From positions 611,708 to 675,707 of the forward strand of contig NW_025407839.1 of the NCBI RefSeq assembly GCF_003324165.1: 64,000 nt of DNA, read 5' to 3'. The position numbers and the translations under genes are program-made. The stretch comes from Naegleria lovaniensis. Its lineage: Eukaryota; Heterolobosea; Eutetramitea; Acrasida; Naegleriidae. This document shows positions 10,230-21,450 of the stretch, one piece after another. How positions within the stretch are numbered: the stretch's first letter is position 1; every line of letters starts with the position of its first letter. Under the pieces are notes generated by a model. That model was not told where the DNA came from. It saw only the letters and a list, made by a program, of their open reading frames with translations, and did not search any database.

Positions 10230-11834
10230 TTACAAATCACTTCTTGGCTTGAGAAGCACTTTTAAATTTCCAGGTCGAACCGTCACTCCAGGAATGTCAT
10301 GCACACGATCCTTTGGATTCGATTCATCATTCAACAATTCCAATTCATAAAATTGCAACAATCGACTCAAAATCATACAAGCTTCAATTAAGGCAAATTT
10401 GTATCCAATACATTTACGATTTCCCATTGAAAATGGAATAAACGTGAAATCGTGTTGAATTTTCAATTGAGCATCAGCATTGAGAGGAAATCGTTCGGGT
10501 AGGAATTCGAGTGGTTTCTCCCAATTTTTCTCCGATCGATTGGCCGAGTAAATGTCAATGGCCACGGTGGTATCTTTTGGAATCGAATAGGGACCAATCG
10601 TGGTGTTTTTACGAGCTGCTCTAAACACTCCCAACACGGGTGGATGTAATCGCAGAGCTTCCATAATTACAGCATTGACATAATGCAATCGAGTGTAATC
10701 ATCGTAATAAGGTTTTCGTGCATTGGTTCCTTTTCCCAAGACTCGATCCACTTCTTCACGTGCCTTGCATTGAATTTCAGGTCGTTTTCCTAACTCGTAA
10801 CACACCCATTGCATGGCAGTTGCTGTGGTTTCATGTCCTGCCAAACTGAATACATATGCATCGGATTTCAATTCTTCATCGGTGAGAATTCCTTTCTGTT
10901 CCATATTGGCACTGACCATGACACTTAATAAATCTCTTCGTTCTTCGGTGGAATCGGCAGAAAATTCGGAACTTGCGTTCGATTCCAATTCTTTTCTTCT
11001 TTCTGAAATAATTCGATCGAGTGTGGAACTGACGACTTGTACCGATTTTTCAACGCCTGTCCACTTGTTGACATAGGGCAGCAAGAACGATAGTGCTGGA
11101 TACAAGTTGGTAAATAAGAATCCCCACATGACTCCAGTGGATAACATAAATTCGAGAGAACGTCTGAACACTTTTCCATCAGGATTGACCTCATCAAAGA
11201 TGGAGAAATCGAGACCAAATCCAGCCTTTCCTAACACGTCCAAAGTGACATCACTGAAATCAGCATTGGCATCGAGTAGAATTCCCTTTTTGCCTGATTT
11301 CAAAGCTTGTTCCATGTCCTTATCCCATTTAGCAGAACGAATCAAATCGACGCTATTGACTGCTACTTGTGACATGTATTCCAAATTCTTACTAGAAAAC
11401 GCACCCGATGCAACACGATGATGTCTTTTCCAATTATCACCTTGAATTTCGAGTGCTGACAGAATATTCTCACCAAAGGTGTTAAATAAGGCATAGATTT
11501 TTTTCTGCTTGATAAAATCATGAGATTTCATGACCATGACTTCCTTCAATAGATCCTTGTCACATATGGAGACACTATTATGACTCCATAAACTCATTCG
11601 AAGAGTATGAGTCTTGGGATCTCCAATAGTTTTTCGGAGTTGTTCTATTGCTTCATGACATCCCCAATACAAATAGGGACTCAGGAAGGGAGTTTTGTTA
11701 AATAAATGCAAAGGTTGCCACGATCCAGGAATGTGTCTTACTTTTCTCCAATTATTAAAAGTCGAGAGAGCCATGAAAATGGCATAGGCAAGCAACAATA
11801 CGAAAGCAACGAACAAAATTTCCCAAATTGACAT
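10230..11834 (-). CDS. Cytochrome P450
   Basis: A 534-residue single-exon gene starts at ATG 11834-11832. It has an N-terminal membrane anchor (residues ~5-25), a Pro-containing linker, the I-helix oxygen-binding motif AGHETTA, the K-helix ExxR as EALRLHPP, a PERF motif (LPERFP), and the haem-binding loop FSMGNRKCIG with Cys at about residue 475. The length is normal for an ER-bound P450. The overall pattern (HETTA, EALRLHPPV, PERF) fits the broad CYP3/4-like eukaryotic clan. The substrate cannot be told from sequence. It is divergently arranged with the Zn2Cys6 factor downstream, a layout that could allow shared regulation. Confidence 0.95.
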   Translation of the reverse strand: MSIWEILFVAFVLLLAYAIFMALSTFNNWRKVRHIPGSWQPLHLFNKTPFLSPYLYWGCHEAIEQLRKTIGDPKTHTLRMSLWSHNSVSICDKDLLKEVMVMKSHDFIKQKKIYALFNTFGENILSALEIQGDNWKRHHRVASGAFSSKNLEYMSQVAVNSVDLIRSAKWDKDMEQALKSGKKGILLDANADFSDVTLDVLGKAGFGLDFSIFDEVNPDGKVFRRSLEFMLSTGVMWGFLFTNLYPALSFLLPYVNKWTGVEKSVQVVSSTLDRIISERRKELESNASSEFSADSTEERRDLLSVMVSANMEQKGILTDEELKSDAYVFSLAGHETTATAMQWVCYELGKRPEIQCKAREEVDRVLGKGTNARKPYYDDYTRLHYVNAVIMEALRLHPPVLGVFRAARKNTTIGPYSIPKDTTVAIDIYSANRSEKNWEKPLEFLPERFPLNADAQLKIQHDFTFIPFSMGNRKCIGYKFALIEACMILSRLLQFYELELLNDESNPKDRVHDIPGVTVRPGNLKVLLKPRSDL

Positions 11835-12259
11835 CTTTGAGATACAAAGTGTAATTCAACAGAGTGTATGAGTGAGGAGTCTCTGATGTTTTTTTGTTGG
11901 AAGGAAAATTCAAGGTTTGGGGAATTTGTGTTTTTAAGAAGAACCAAAATTGGATTGACGGGAAACGTTTGAGCCCGCTCGATGAGGTCCGCTTTGTGTA
12001 GACTCCGCCATTGAGGTTAAAGAAGATATTCCAATTCAACGTTTTCAATGTTTCATCAATAATTACAAATGCAACGTGGATTTGGTTGGAGTTCAATGCG
12101 TGGAAATTCATGTCAAGCACTTTAGAAGGTTGTTGTTGGATCTGGAAAGAGTGCGCACGAGAACAACTTGCTGTAACAAAAAAAATAGCCTCAACACTTT
12201 TTCAACTATTTCCGATTTTTTGGAAAAGCGTCTCGGAAAGAGTGCAACCAACTCGGTGT

Positions 12260-14392
12260 ATGATGATTCTGGAACAATTAAAAAAGATGAATAACGCCAA
12301 ACGGATCAATACTTCTTCTTCAATAACAAAGATCTCATCGGATGTAACGACATTATCAAACAGCAACATTCATTGGAATGGAAGTTTCAATAATAATCAC
12401 GACTCTAACAATCATCAAATAGTTTTCACTTCTTCCTCACAAATTCCGCCGTCTCAATTCATATCACCAACGAATACGACATCTTCTTCATCCTCCTTGT
12501 CTGGATCCAGCGAAGATATTTCGCAAGAGAACCAATCACAAACAGGCTTTCATCCTATATCATGTATTCATTGTAGGCGTCTTCACAAAAAGTGTGACAA
12601 AATGCTTCCTTCGTGTTCGAAATGTATCTCTAGGGGAGTGAAATGTGAGTACGGAAATCCACAACGAAAGGGTAGAAATACATGGAAGCCTCAAAACCAA
12701 GATTCAGATACGACCATGAATTCTGGTCATGTATTGGAGACAGCTGGTTCAGGAGGGGTTCCTTATCCTGCTGGAGTAATGCATCAGCAACCCACAGAGA
12801 AACATCTTGACAAGAGAAAAGTTCTCGACTTGTATTTTACTCTAAATTCTGAACGTCTCATTGAACGACAAGAGCTTGAGAGGTATCTTAGTAGTCGAGC
12901 AGGTTCAAAGTTAAAAGATTCCGAAGAAGACCTTGAAAATACTGAGCTAGCTGTTGATAACAAGAAGGAGGTTTTTACCATGTTTTTAGCCATGAAAGCA
13001 TATTATGAACAACAAATGGGGCTGGAAGGTGCTGAAGAAACGTTTAAAAAGGCTCATGAAGCGCTTTCCAAAATGTTCAACAAACATTCGAATTTTTATG
13101 TGGCCTGTACATATGCATTCATGGCTGGATACGAATCTGCATGTGGACGACTCAAAATGGCAAAATTTTATTTACACTTTTTGAATTTTTATTTTGATGA
13201 GATGTCAGACGAGGAAAAACAAAACCTTTCAATTTATCAAAAAAATTTGAAAAAACACCAACAATTCATCACACTCGGTTGTAAAAACGATTCAAGTATT
13301 ATGACTCTCATACGAGATTGGTTAGAAGTTTATGAAACATTTTTAGGAATTTCTTTTCCTACAGAATGGAAAACTTTTGTCACGCAACATTTAAACATCC
13401 ATAACTATCTACTAATAATTAAGATTATTGAATCCATGGAACAACTAGGACGAATTCACGTGAGTAAATCCGGTGATGGAACAATGCTCACAATATTTAA
13501 CGACGCCGCGACGTTTGTCGTCAATGGAATTAAAATTGGAATTCTTAGTGCTGTAGGATGTGGAAGAGACATGATTGAGGAAAGTGCGTTCAAGATTACA
13601 CAGGGCACGGAATCGAATTTCTTTAATTTGTTACCTCCATTTATTGTACCTCATCTTGTTGCAGCTACCAAAGTTCACATGCATATTGTAAAGTCCATTG
13701 AACGAGGTGAAAGAAACATGACCAGCTCTCCGAATAATGGAAATTCCACATTAACATCCATTGATTACTATGATATTTTGTCGAAAGACTTGAGAGGTTT
13801 ACGATTGTTAGGAAAACGATTTAAAAAGGTTGTACTTCAGAACAAAAAATTGTTGGATGAAGTAGAAGAAATTCTTCAAAGAAAACAACTATTTGCGACG
13901 TTGAGATTAGCTACTCAAACCTTTGCTGACCAATCCACACAATTATTACAACACCATCATCAACCATTGGTCGCTGATAATTCTATTCAATCTGGAGCAG
14001 TACAGGCGTCAACGAATTATAATAATCTCGAAAATCACTTTGCATCTCAACACCACATGGACTTCTCTGCTTTGGGAAACATGGCATCAGCAAAAGACTT
14101 TTTCAAATTCATTTCTAACCAAGCTCAACAACTGAACTTTCACTCCACTCCTCAGGAGCAACAGCCTCAAAACATGACGACCACGAGTTATCAAGACTTG
14201 TTGAATGGTATTTTTCAGTCGTCATCAACGACTCCCATATCCAACGTCAATGGCTTCAACATGCACGAAAATCAAACAAATGATTCATTTGAACCATTCC
14301 TAGATTTAGAAGATATTCAACAGTTATACGGAACTACCTATAATGATAATGATAATTTACCTGATTATTCATCATTCTTGAATAATAACTAA
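12260..14392 (+). CDS. Zn2Cys6 (fungal-type) transcription factor
   Basis: The frame is open from a TTG at 12011. In-frame ATGs are at 12110, 12260, 12263 and 12287. I favour 12260 because the preceding stretch does not look like protein. With that start the product is 710 residues. Residues ~102-133 carry C-x2-C-x6-C-x5-C-x2-C-x6-C, the Gal4-type binuclear zinc cluster, preceded by GFHPIS and followed by a basic segment. A central ~350-residue helical region is shared with the product at 26793-28526, so the two are paralogues. The C-terminus is rich in Gln, Asn, His and acidic residues, like an activation domain. The gene is divergent from the P450 and may regulate it; that is inference. Confidence 0.85.
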   Translation: MMILEQLKKMNNAKRINTSSSITKISSDVTTLSNSNIHWNGSFNNNHDSNNHQIVFTSSSQIPPSQFISPTNTTSSSSSLSGSSEDISQENQSQTGFHPISCIHCRRLHKKCDKMLPSCSKCISRGVKCEYGNPQRKGRNTWKPQNQDSDTTMNSGHVLETAGSGGVPYPAGVMHQQPTEKHLDKRKVLDLYFTLNSERLIERQELERYLSSRAGSKLKDSEEDLENTELAVDNKKEVFTMFLAMKAYYEQQMGLEGAEETFKKAHEALSKMFNKHSNFYVACTYAFMAGYESACGRLKMAKFYLHFLNFYFDEMSDEEKQNLSIYQKNLKKHQQFITLGCKNDSSIMTLIRDWLEVYETFLGISFPTEWKTFVTQHLNIHNYLLIIKIIESMEQLGRIHVSKSGDGTMLTIFNDAATFVVNGIKIGILSAVGCGRDMIEESAFKITQGTESNFFNLLPPFIVPHLVAATKVHMHIVKSIERGERNMTSSPNNGNSTLTSIDYYDILSKDLRGLRLLGKRFKKVVLQNKKLLDEVEEILQRKQLFATLRLATQTFADQSTQLLQHHHQPLVADNSIQSGAVQASTNYNNLENHFASQHHMDFSALGNMASAKDFFKFISNQAQQLNFHSTPQEQQPQNMTTTSYQDLLNGIFQSSSTTPISNVNGFNMHENQTNDSFEPFLDLEDIQQLYGTTYNDNDNLPDYSSFLNNN

Positions 14393-14611
14393 TGTTAATA
14401 TGTTAATAATTAGAACCTACACAAAATTCCAAACACTTATCAATGAATTATGTATTGGCTTGAACGTAAAGAGAATTGAAGACGTCATTCCAGCTGTGAA
14501 GCGGCTCGTGAAAGTTTCTAAAAGTGTAAATTTATTACTGTAACAATTCGACTTGTTACAAAATATTTGAAGTTCTGTTGATAACAAACATGATCAGCTG
14601 TACGTACACAT

Positions 14612-15372
14612 TTATTGATCCACATGACGGTGATCACAAAAAGCCATCTCAACAAACTTTCGATAGTTAAACTGTCCAGTGCCAAAGGGGTCCAACACAC
14701 TCATGACTTTTGAAAAATCATGTTGCAAAAACTTTCTCACTTCCTCGCTTAGAAACGATTTATGAGAAGACTCAGTTGTGGTATGTGATCTGTCTGTGTG
14801 ACACAACTCCTCAAGAGAATAATCTGCATGACTAGCTTCAAACGCTTTTTCTGTATGATACGAAAAATTCATCAAATAATTTTCTAGTACCTGACAATCC
14901 ATCCATTCATTTTCAGAATCTTCATTTAGAATTTTGAAAGCTTGCAATACTTGATTTTTTGTGACAAGAGTGCCTGGTGGATTTGTATTGGCCATTGAGA
15001 GAAATTCTGCAAATCCTTGGTTAAGGGAGATGTGCGTGAATTACGTCTTGATTTTTTCGAGGAGGATCTGCTTGACCTTGCTCTGCTGGAATGAATAATT
15101 TCTTGCATTGTTCGGTCACTCACTTCATATCCTGTACGTTTGAATAAACTTTTCAATTGTTTGACCGTTAGCCGTTTTTGGAGCAACTTTGATAGAGATG
15201 CTGAGTTTGGTATTAACGCTTGCTGCTGACGAGGCGTCATGATGAGATACTCTCCTGCATTGTTTGCTGTGTGGTTTCGTTGCATCTCCTGTTTGTAATC
15301 ATCAATCATTAGAAATTCATACAGATTCTGATATTCAGCAAGCTCTTTTTCGCTCAATAGCTTTCGATTCAT
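14612..15372 (-). CDS. EF-hand-like protein, two exons
   Basis: Two overlapping reading frames are best joined by a 38-nt intron (15007-15044, GTAATT...TTTGCAG). The exons are 15045-15372 and 14612-15006, encoding 240 residues from ATG 15372-15370; a TTG-only extension upstream is rejected. The N-terminal half is helical with an LTVKQLKSLFKRTGYEVSD segment resembling an EF-hand helix-loop. A short Ser/Arg-rich stretch lies at the splice site. The C-terminal half contains a loop DPFGTGQFNYRKF that matches an EF-hand loop (D1, G6) but ends in Lys, not Glu, at position 12, so calcium binding may be weak. The arrangement resembles calmodulin-like or cilium-associated EF-hand proteins. The specific role is unknown. 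Confidence 0.65.
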
Positions 15373-15597
15373 TTTGTTGTAGATGTGAGAGATTTTTAAG
15401 AGAGATGACACCCCAAACAAACGAATGGGTCTTCGTTAACAGTCATCTGAGGTTTGACATGACAATTTTGACTGGCAGCCACTCTGACTTAATACAACGT
15501 TAAATTTGTGACGTTTTAATGAAACATAACTTTACAAACTAGAGAGGAACAATGATTTGTACTTGAGATGGTGTTGTTGCGTTGGGTGATGAATAAA

Positions 15598-16554
15598 TTA
15601 TTCTTCCTTAGGTGTTGATGATGCACTGGCATCTCCATTTGTTGTGGTATGTTCTTTCTTCTCTTTTTTAGATGAAGATTTTCCAGTCTTACGTTTTCTC
15701 TTCTTTTCAGTAAAGCCCTTATTATTAGGATCCTCATTGAATGCTATAATCCTCTTAATAAGATCTTTCTTATTTCCTTGACTCTTAATGTCGTTTTTTT
15801 TACAGAAATCTCTTAATTCATCAACCCAGTAATTTTGGAAAATGTCATCAAAGGTTTTGCAATCAGGAAGATCAGGTCTTTCACGCTTAATCTTTTCATT
15901 CATCTCTTCCCGTGTTTGCTTTGCGCTCGACTCAGATGACTTCTTAGACTTTTTTTCTTTCTTTGGTTTCTCTTCCTCTTCTGGGCTGAGACCTGGAAAT
16001 ACTTCGTTCAGAAGAATATCTTGGACCACTGATTTCGATGCTGATTTGGGAACTTTTAAGTTCAGCTTTTTAGCAGTATGTTTCAAGGTATCACCGTCAA
16101 CAAAATCGAATAACATGCGTGTTCCGTTAAGTAACAGCTCGTCAGAAATGTCTTCAGCATATTGTTGTTGATCTTTGGCGTCTGTTTCAAATCCCAGAAT
16201 TTTCACAAAATTTTTCAGAGTGGCAATCTCCATTTTTGACAAGAATCCTTCAGGCCCGCCCTCGTCTTGCTCAACACCATCCAAAAATCTCTCACCTAGA
16301 GCTTCTTTGGTTCCATTTGCATCAATGTCTTTCACTCCAGCCTCTGCCATGGATTTTTTGAGAGTAGAGGCGTCGAGTTGTCCAATAAATTTCTTAATGC
16401 CTTGTTCATAGGCCCAATCTATGAGATCGTTGCTGAGTTCTTGGACATCATCTTGTTTTGTTTCAGAAAGAGCCTTCTGAGCCATGGTCTTTAGAACCCC
16501 CAATTCGAATTTTTGGAGGAATTTTGAAAGGCTATCTACAGTACTTGATGGCAT
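15598..16554 (-). CDS. SAP-domain nuclear protein with four helical repeats
   Basis: The start is the first ATG (16554-16552); an upstream GTG is in frame but unlikely. The product is 318 residues. The first ~190 residues contain four diverged repeats built on a hydrophobic-x-x-(G/K)-x-(D/E)-x-x-(T/V)LK-x-x-(A/V) pattern: LGVLKTMAQ, ASTLKKSMA, IATLKNFVK and GDTLKHTAK. An acidic/Lys-rich linker with KKEKKSKKSS follows. Residues ~245-280 (WVDELRDFCKKNDIKSQGNK and KKDLIKRI) form a SAP motif, a DNA-binding helix-extended-helix. The tail is basic with runs of Lys/Arg. A chromatin- or nucleic-acid-binding role like that of DEK- or SAP-type proteins is inferred. Confidence 0.7.
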   Translation of the reverse strand: MPSSTVDSLSKFLQKFELGVLKTMAQKALSETKQDDVQELSNDLIDWAYEQGIKKFIGQLDASTLKKSMAEAGVKDIDANGTKEALGERFLDGVEQDEGGPEGFLSKMEIATLKNFVKILGFETDAKDQQQYAEDISDELLLNGTRMLFDFVDGDTLKHTAKKLNLKVPKSASKSVVQDILLNEVFPGLSPEEEEKPKKEKKSKKSSESSAKQTREEMNEKIKRERPDLPDCKTFDDIFQNYWVDELRDFCKKNDIKSQGNKKDLIKRIIAFNEDPNNKGFTEKKRKRKTGKSSSKKEKKEHTTTNGDASASSTPKEE

Positions 16555-17392
16555 TTGTGGTAATTTAGCGATCACGATTAATAAATAATGATTTTAGTTG
16601 GTAATGTTGTTGTTGTTGTAATATAAGGATTAGTTGAGGATCAGTTGTGTTCTCTAAAAAATATTTTGCTGATCAAAAATGTGTGTAATGATGACGATTG
16701 AGGAAGACTTTGGAATATTTGTTTTCAATAATAAAATAGAAAAAGCTGTTGTATCGGTGGTAGGCGTGTTGTTGTAATTGTTGTTGATGTTCAAATACTC
16801 AAAATATTCAAACACTAACAATGATGATAATATACCGATGATGTTGTGTATTAATACACAGATGTACAATCCTCCTGCTCAAACACGGTTGCGACGATTC
16901 TCAAAACAAAGCCTCTCGCTCACAAACTTGCAACACAGCAGCGTGTGGTGTTGAATATTTTTTTTGTGTTTGAATTTTTTAATTTTTACAATGAAAATCC
17001 TCCAATCCCAGAAATACTTTCTCCCATCAGATTTCAAAAATTCCATCACCCTATCATCGCGATGTAATCAATTATTCATGCCTTTTGGTTCATTTCAAGT
17101 GATCATGGAGAGAGTAATTTTGATAGCAAGACCAATGAGCATTAATTTTTGTGCTAATTATAAAATCATCATGAATACTATAGATTCCGTGTGATAATAT
17201 TTGATGTTGGAACTATCTCTCTCTAATTGGTAGTGATGACCCGTACGGGTTGTATCAAATTCATAGGATGTAATTCGTAGTTGTTGCTTTGGCGCATTCA
17301 AGAGTTTATGTAATATTAATACATCATCATCATGGCGAAAAACAACAACAACTTCTAGTACCATACATCACCCCTCTCTTAATCATCTTTGA
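16555..17392. promoter_or_regulatory. Divergent intergenic region between SAP gene and BK channel gene
   Basis: This 838-base AT-rich gap separates two divergent genes and must hold both promoters. It contains CAA/TTG-rich and homopolymer runs (for example near 16600-16620 and 16955-16980). No tRNA-like, rRNA-like or conserved coding stretch was seen. The short frames at 16654-16869 and 16964-17194 show no family likeness. Confidence 0.45.
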
Positions 17393-20300
17393 ATGTACAC
17401 TTCGTGCGAAACGAGTGAGCCAGCGGTCATGACTGGCTACACACTCCCTCCAACATCATTCCCGAAGGATTTTGAACTACAAGGCTTTGCAGAAGAATCC
17501 AATTCCAATGACAAGGCTATGACCACTCAGACCTCTGAAGTCTACAATGTCCAACAACAGGAGGATGCTACCACCAGGGAAGCAACAGTTAGAGCAAAGA
17601 ATGATTTCAAAGTTCAGTTTGACCACCACCGAGGAAATGCAAAGGTCATATTAGACATGGAGCAAATCATCAAACGGAATGTATTCAATGAATCTGAGGA
17701 ACATGAAAGAGCCAATCACATCTTTGGTTCGAAGAAAGTCAATTGGAAGCAAATACTCTCGAGTTTTACTTTTGATATGGAGGTGTTTCAAACTGTGTTG
17801 AGTGTGTTGTCAGCAGCTTTTTTCATCATTTCTTCATACATTCAAATGGATATTGATGGAAGTCTATTGTCACTGCGTGTTGTGGATTTGATCTTTTCGA
17901 GTTTATTTATTGTGTTTTTTGTCATCAACTTTCTATTAGCTAAGGACAAGTAAGTGTTGTAGCAAATTAAGATCATTTTGTGAAACAACAATACTTTGCT
18001 GACCCTATGCAGAATCAAGTACTTCTTCAAACCACTTTCAATACTCGACTATGTCACTGTCATTCCTTCTCTAACCATTTCAATAATTTCATTCAATCCT
18101 TCCATTGATGTTGACAGTCTGTATGCATTTGTAGGTCTATTAAGAGTGTTGAGATTGTTGAGACTAATTCCACTCGTTCAGAAGGTTGCTTCAAAGGGAG
18201 ATATTAATTCTGTACTGGCCAAAGTTAGTGAGCTAGCTTTTACCGTGTTGTGTTTGCTGGTAATTTTCACTGGCATCTTTCAATGGATGGAAAAGTTTTT
18301 TGGAAACAAGGATATTTATTTTCACGATGCGTTATATTTCATTGCCATCACAATATTTACAATTGGATACGGAGATATTGTAAGTACTGTTGTTATGGCG
18401 TCAATCATTGTTGACATCACCTTTCATAGTCGCCCACAACTGTACCATCGAGATTTGCTGTAATTATATTCTTCGTGATCGGCGTTTCTCTAATTCCACT
18501 ACAAATATCAGGAATTTACGAACTCATAACCAGTGAAAAGAGTGTTTTTAAGGTTAAGAACCCAACACTTAAAAATCATGCAGTTGTAACAGGAAAATGT
18601 AGAGTGGACGAAGTTGTAGATTTCATCAAAGGTAAGTTTTTAATGATCGGTCATCGATTTAATCTTGAAAATGGTAAGAGTGCTTTCAATACAAGAGCAA
18701 GAAAGTCAAAAAAATTATTTGTAAGTGAACTAATTTTAAATCTTGTTTGTGATAGATTACAAGCACATTTTTTAGTGCTATTCAAACAACGAGAGTTTTG
18801 TGACCAATTGAAGGAGAGTTTGAGAAAATGCAATTTTAAAAACAAGATTCATGTTCTTTGTGGTGATATTATGAATTATGACATGCTGAACCTGTTGAAA
18901 ATTTCCCAAGCTCATAGTGTATTCTTGTTGAACAGTCCAAAGATGGGCAATGCAAGAAAAGAAGACACATCAGTGATCATGACCACTATTGCGCTCAAAA
19001 ACTTTAATCAAAATTTGAAGGTTTATGCTCAAATCAACCTCATCGAATCGCGACATTATGCCATCAAGGCAGGAGCAAATATTGTGGTTTGCAATGACGT
19101 TTTATGCTCCAAAGTGCTCTCTGCCTCTGTTAACTCGGCTGGTTTTTGCTGTTTTTTGTTTAATTTATTAAGCGGAGCTGATGTTTCCATTTCCAAAGAC
19201 AACATTCCAAAAGGTCTATTGACGGGCAACGACTTTAAATTGAATATGAACACAGTTAAGGACCATTCCTCTATTGAACATGACATCAAGTGGCTGGTTG
19301 AATATTCGGAGGGTCTAAATTGTGAAATCTATCGAGTTCAATTCAGTACTGTATTCTCGAACAAGCTTTTCATTGAGGTTGCTGAGTTGCTATTTACAAA
19401 GTTAGAAATCATTGTATTTGCTATCGAAGATGGAGCTAATGGTAGAATTTATTTAAATCCTTCCAGATATGTCATTCGAGAAGAGGATAAATGCTTTTGT
19501 ATCGCTCGAGACATTGAACATGCCAAGCAAGTTGAGGAATTCAAGTTTACTGAAGAACTCTCTCTCCATTTCAACAAGAGGAGAAAACTTCAAAACTTTG
19601 AAGTGTCTACTATTGTACCAAAGAAAGAAGATATTATTGATTTGGAATGCTTCAATTCCAAATTTTCAGAATACATCAGATCGGAACAGGTTAGTAACGA
19701 CGAGAAAACCAAAGGAGAACTGGAAATTATGGAGCTAGAAGAAGAGCAAAAGAAAGTTGCAACTCTATCACCCAACACATCAAGAACAGACTCCAAGGAA
19801 CAGAAAAGACTTTCAAAAACATTTTCTGTTAGGAGAGAGCCAAAGAACAATGTCAAAAAATCTCGAAGTAGATCTACAACTTCTACCACCAAACATAGCG
19901 CAGATATTTATTTGCTCAGAGGAAAGCATGAAGAAACTGAAGAAGTCAATACGCTTCATTTGGAAATTTTACTCAAACTCATTTCCCCTGAACCTTACTT
20001 TATAGAGAAGAGAATGATGTTGAAGTCTCTTAGAGAAAATCTTACTGGTCAAGCACTTGAAGAAGCAGAAAAAGATTTTTATGCTAGTATCATGAAAAGT
20101 TATAACATGACAACAAATCCAAGACCAAAAGAAGAATTTCTAATCTCAAGTTTTAAAGTTCCATTTGCAATTAAGGATCATATTTTGGTGTTAGGAGAAT
20201 TTAAGCAGCCATTGATTATCTGCTCTATTGTTAGATCTTTGCAGAGAAAGAACAGGTTTACACCCATAGTATTTATGACACATTTGGTAGACAAGTATTT

Positions 20301-21365
20301 TAATTATTTATACGAACGGTTGAAACATTTTTCTGGAGTTTACTTTCTTTCTGGTAATCCAATGAAAAGCCATGATTTAAGACGAGCAGGTTTTTCTGTT
20401 GCCAAATCGGTGATGTACTTTACACAAGATCAAGCCTTAATGGAACTCGGTGGATTTGACAATTCAGAGGATGCCACAAGCGCCGAAAACGAATACACAG
20501 TTGACTCTGAGGCTATTAAATTGGCACTGAGTATCGCTGTCATGGACCCAGAGAAAAACCACTTAATCGAATTAGTGAACAGATCTAACTTGAAATTCTT
20601 CCAGCATGCAGGCATTCCTACTTATCAAAAAGTGAGATTTTTGAGAGATAGAGGGTTATTGGATTACGATATTGACGAATTTGATCAATTTTGCTTATTT
20701 TCAGATTTTTATATTTCTGGTATGTATGACACACCTTAATTTACAAATTGTCATCATATTATAATTACGAAAATATTCAGGCAAAATATTTCCTTCTTCG
20801 TCATTCCTTAGTAAGGTTTTGGCACAATCTTTCCACAACAAGAAAATTGTTGATTTGGTTGACCAAATGTGTGCTGATGAATTTGTGGCTGGAGACAACC
20901 AATCCGTTATTTTTGAAGTGCCTTTGCCCTCAGTTTTTTCCAACTTGACAGTTGCAGATCTAGGTATGTGATAGTTTTAATTTACATGTAGTATTGATTC
21001 CAGTTGATCAAACAGCGAATGCATGTTTTGAGCATGACCTCGTTCTTCTGGCCATCAGCAGACTTAAATTTGGTGAACAACAACGATACATTTATACCAA
21101 TCCATCTCTCACGGTGTGTTTACAAACGACAGATATTCTCTTTTTATGCGGACATCGAAAGAATTTCAGAAATTTGTTAAGGAAGCAAAAATGTGAAGAT
21201 TCTCAATATCAATCGGAATGGACCCAATACACTTTACCTGATGATGTAGTTGTGGAAATTAACTTATCTCCAAGAGTGGCTGCTGATGATGAGCCGCAGC
21301 TCTTTACACCAACTAGTGCTGGTGATCTGCAGACACCTCTTGGTGCCAGTATTCAGTCAAAGTAA
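17393..21365 (+). CDS. BK/Slo-type potassium channel alpha subunit, five exons
   Basis: Exons are 17393-17949, 18013-18379, 18430-20719, 20781-20963 and 21004-21365. Introns have GTAAGT or GTATGT donors and join without frame breaks, giving 1252 residues. After a polar N-terminus come the voltage-sensor helices. S4 carries repeated Arg (LLRVLRLLRLIPLVQK). S5, a pore loop with the K+ selectivity filter TIGYGD (~residues 302-307) and S6 follow. The long cytoplasmic region holds two RCK-type nucleotide-fold modules, the first around FLVLFKQREFCDQL ... GDIMNYDMLNLLKIS, the second around HILVLGEFKQPLIICSIVR ... GNPMKSHDLRRAG. This is the layout of Ca2+/voltage-gated Slo channels at the plasma membrane. 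A calcium-bowl-like acidic run is not obvious, so the ligand is uncertain. Confidence 0.88.
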
Positions 21366-21450
21366 GTGACAAGAAACCTGAGAGTTGGAACATCAATTGT
21401 TTGATCAAAATGTGAACTTGAGCGGGTCACATACACACACAAAAAATATC

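Noticed and set aside
12011-12259. Long 5' extension of the first Zn2Cys6 protein
   Set aside because: It begins at TTG and the text does not resemble protein or the paralogue. An ATG at 12110 is kept only as an alternative.
14926-15044. Apparent frameshift between the two overlapping EF-hand reading frames
   Set aside because: A 38-nt GT-AG intron joins them cleanly in frame, so a broken gene is not needed.
16964-17194. Small plus-strand ORF of 76 codons in the intergenic region
   Set aside because: No domain, signal peptide or recognisable repeat; it is AT-rich with chance-like composition.
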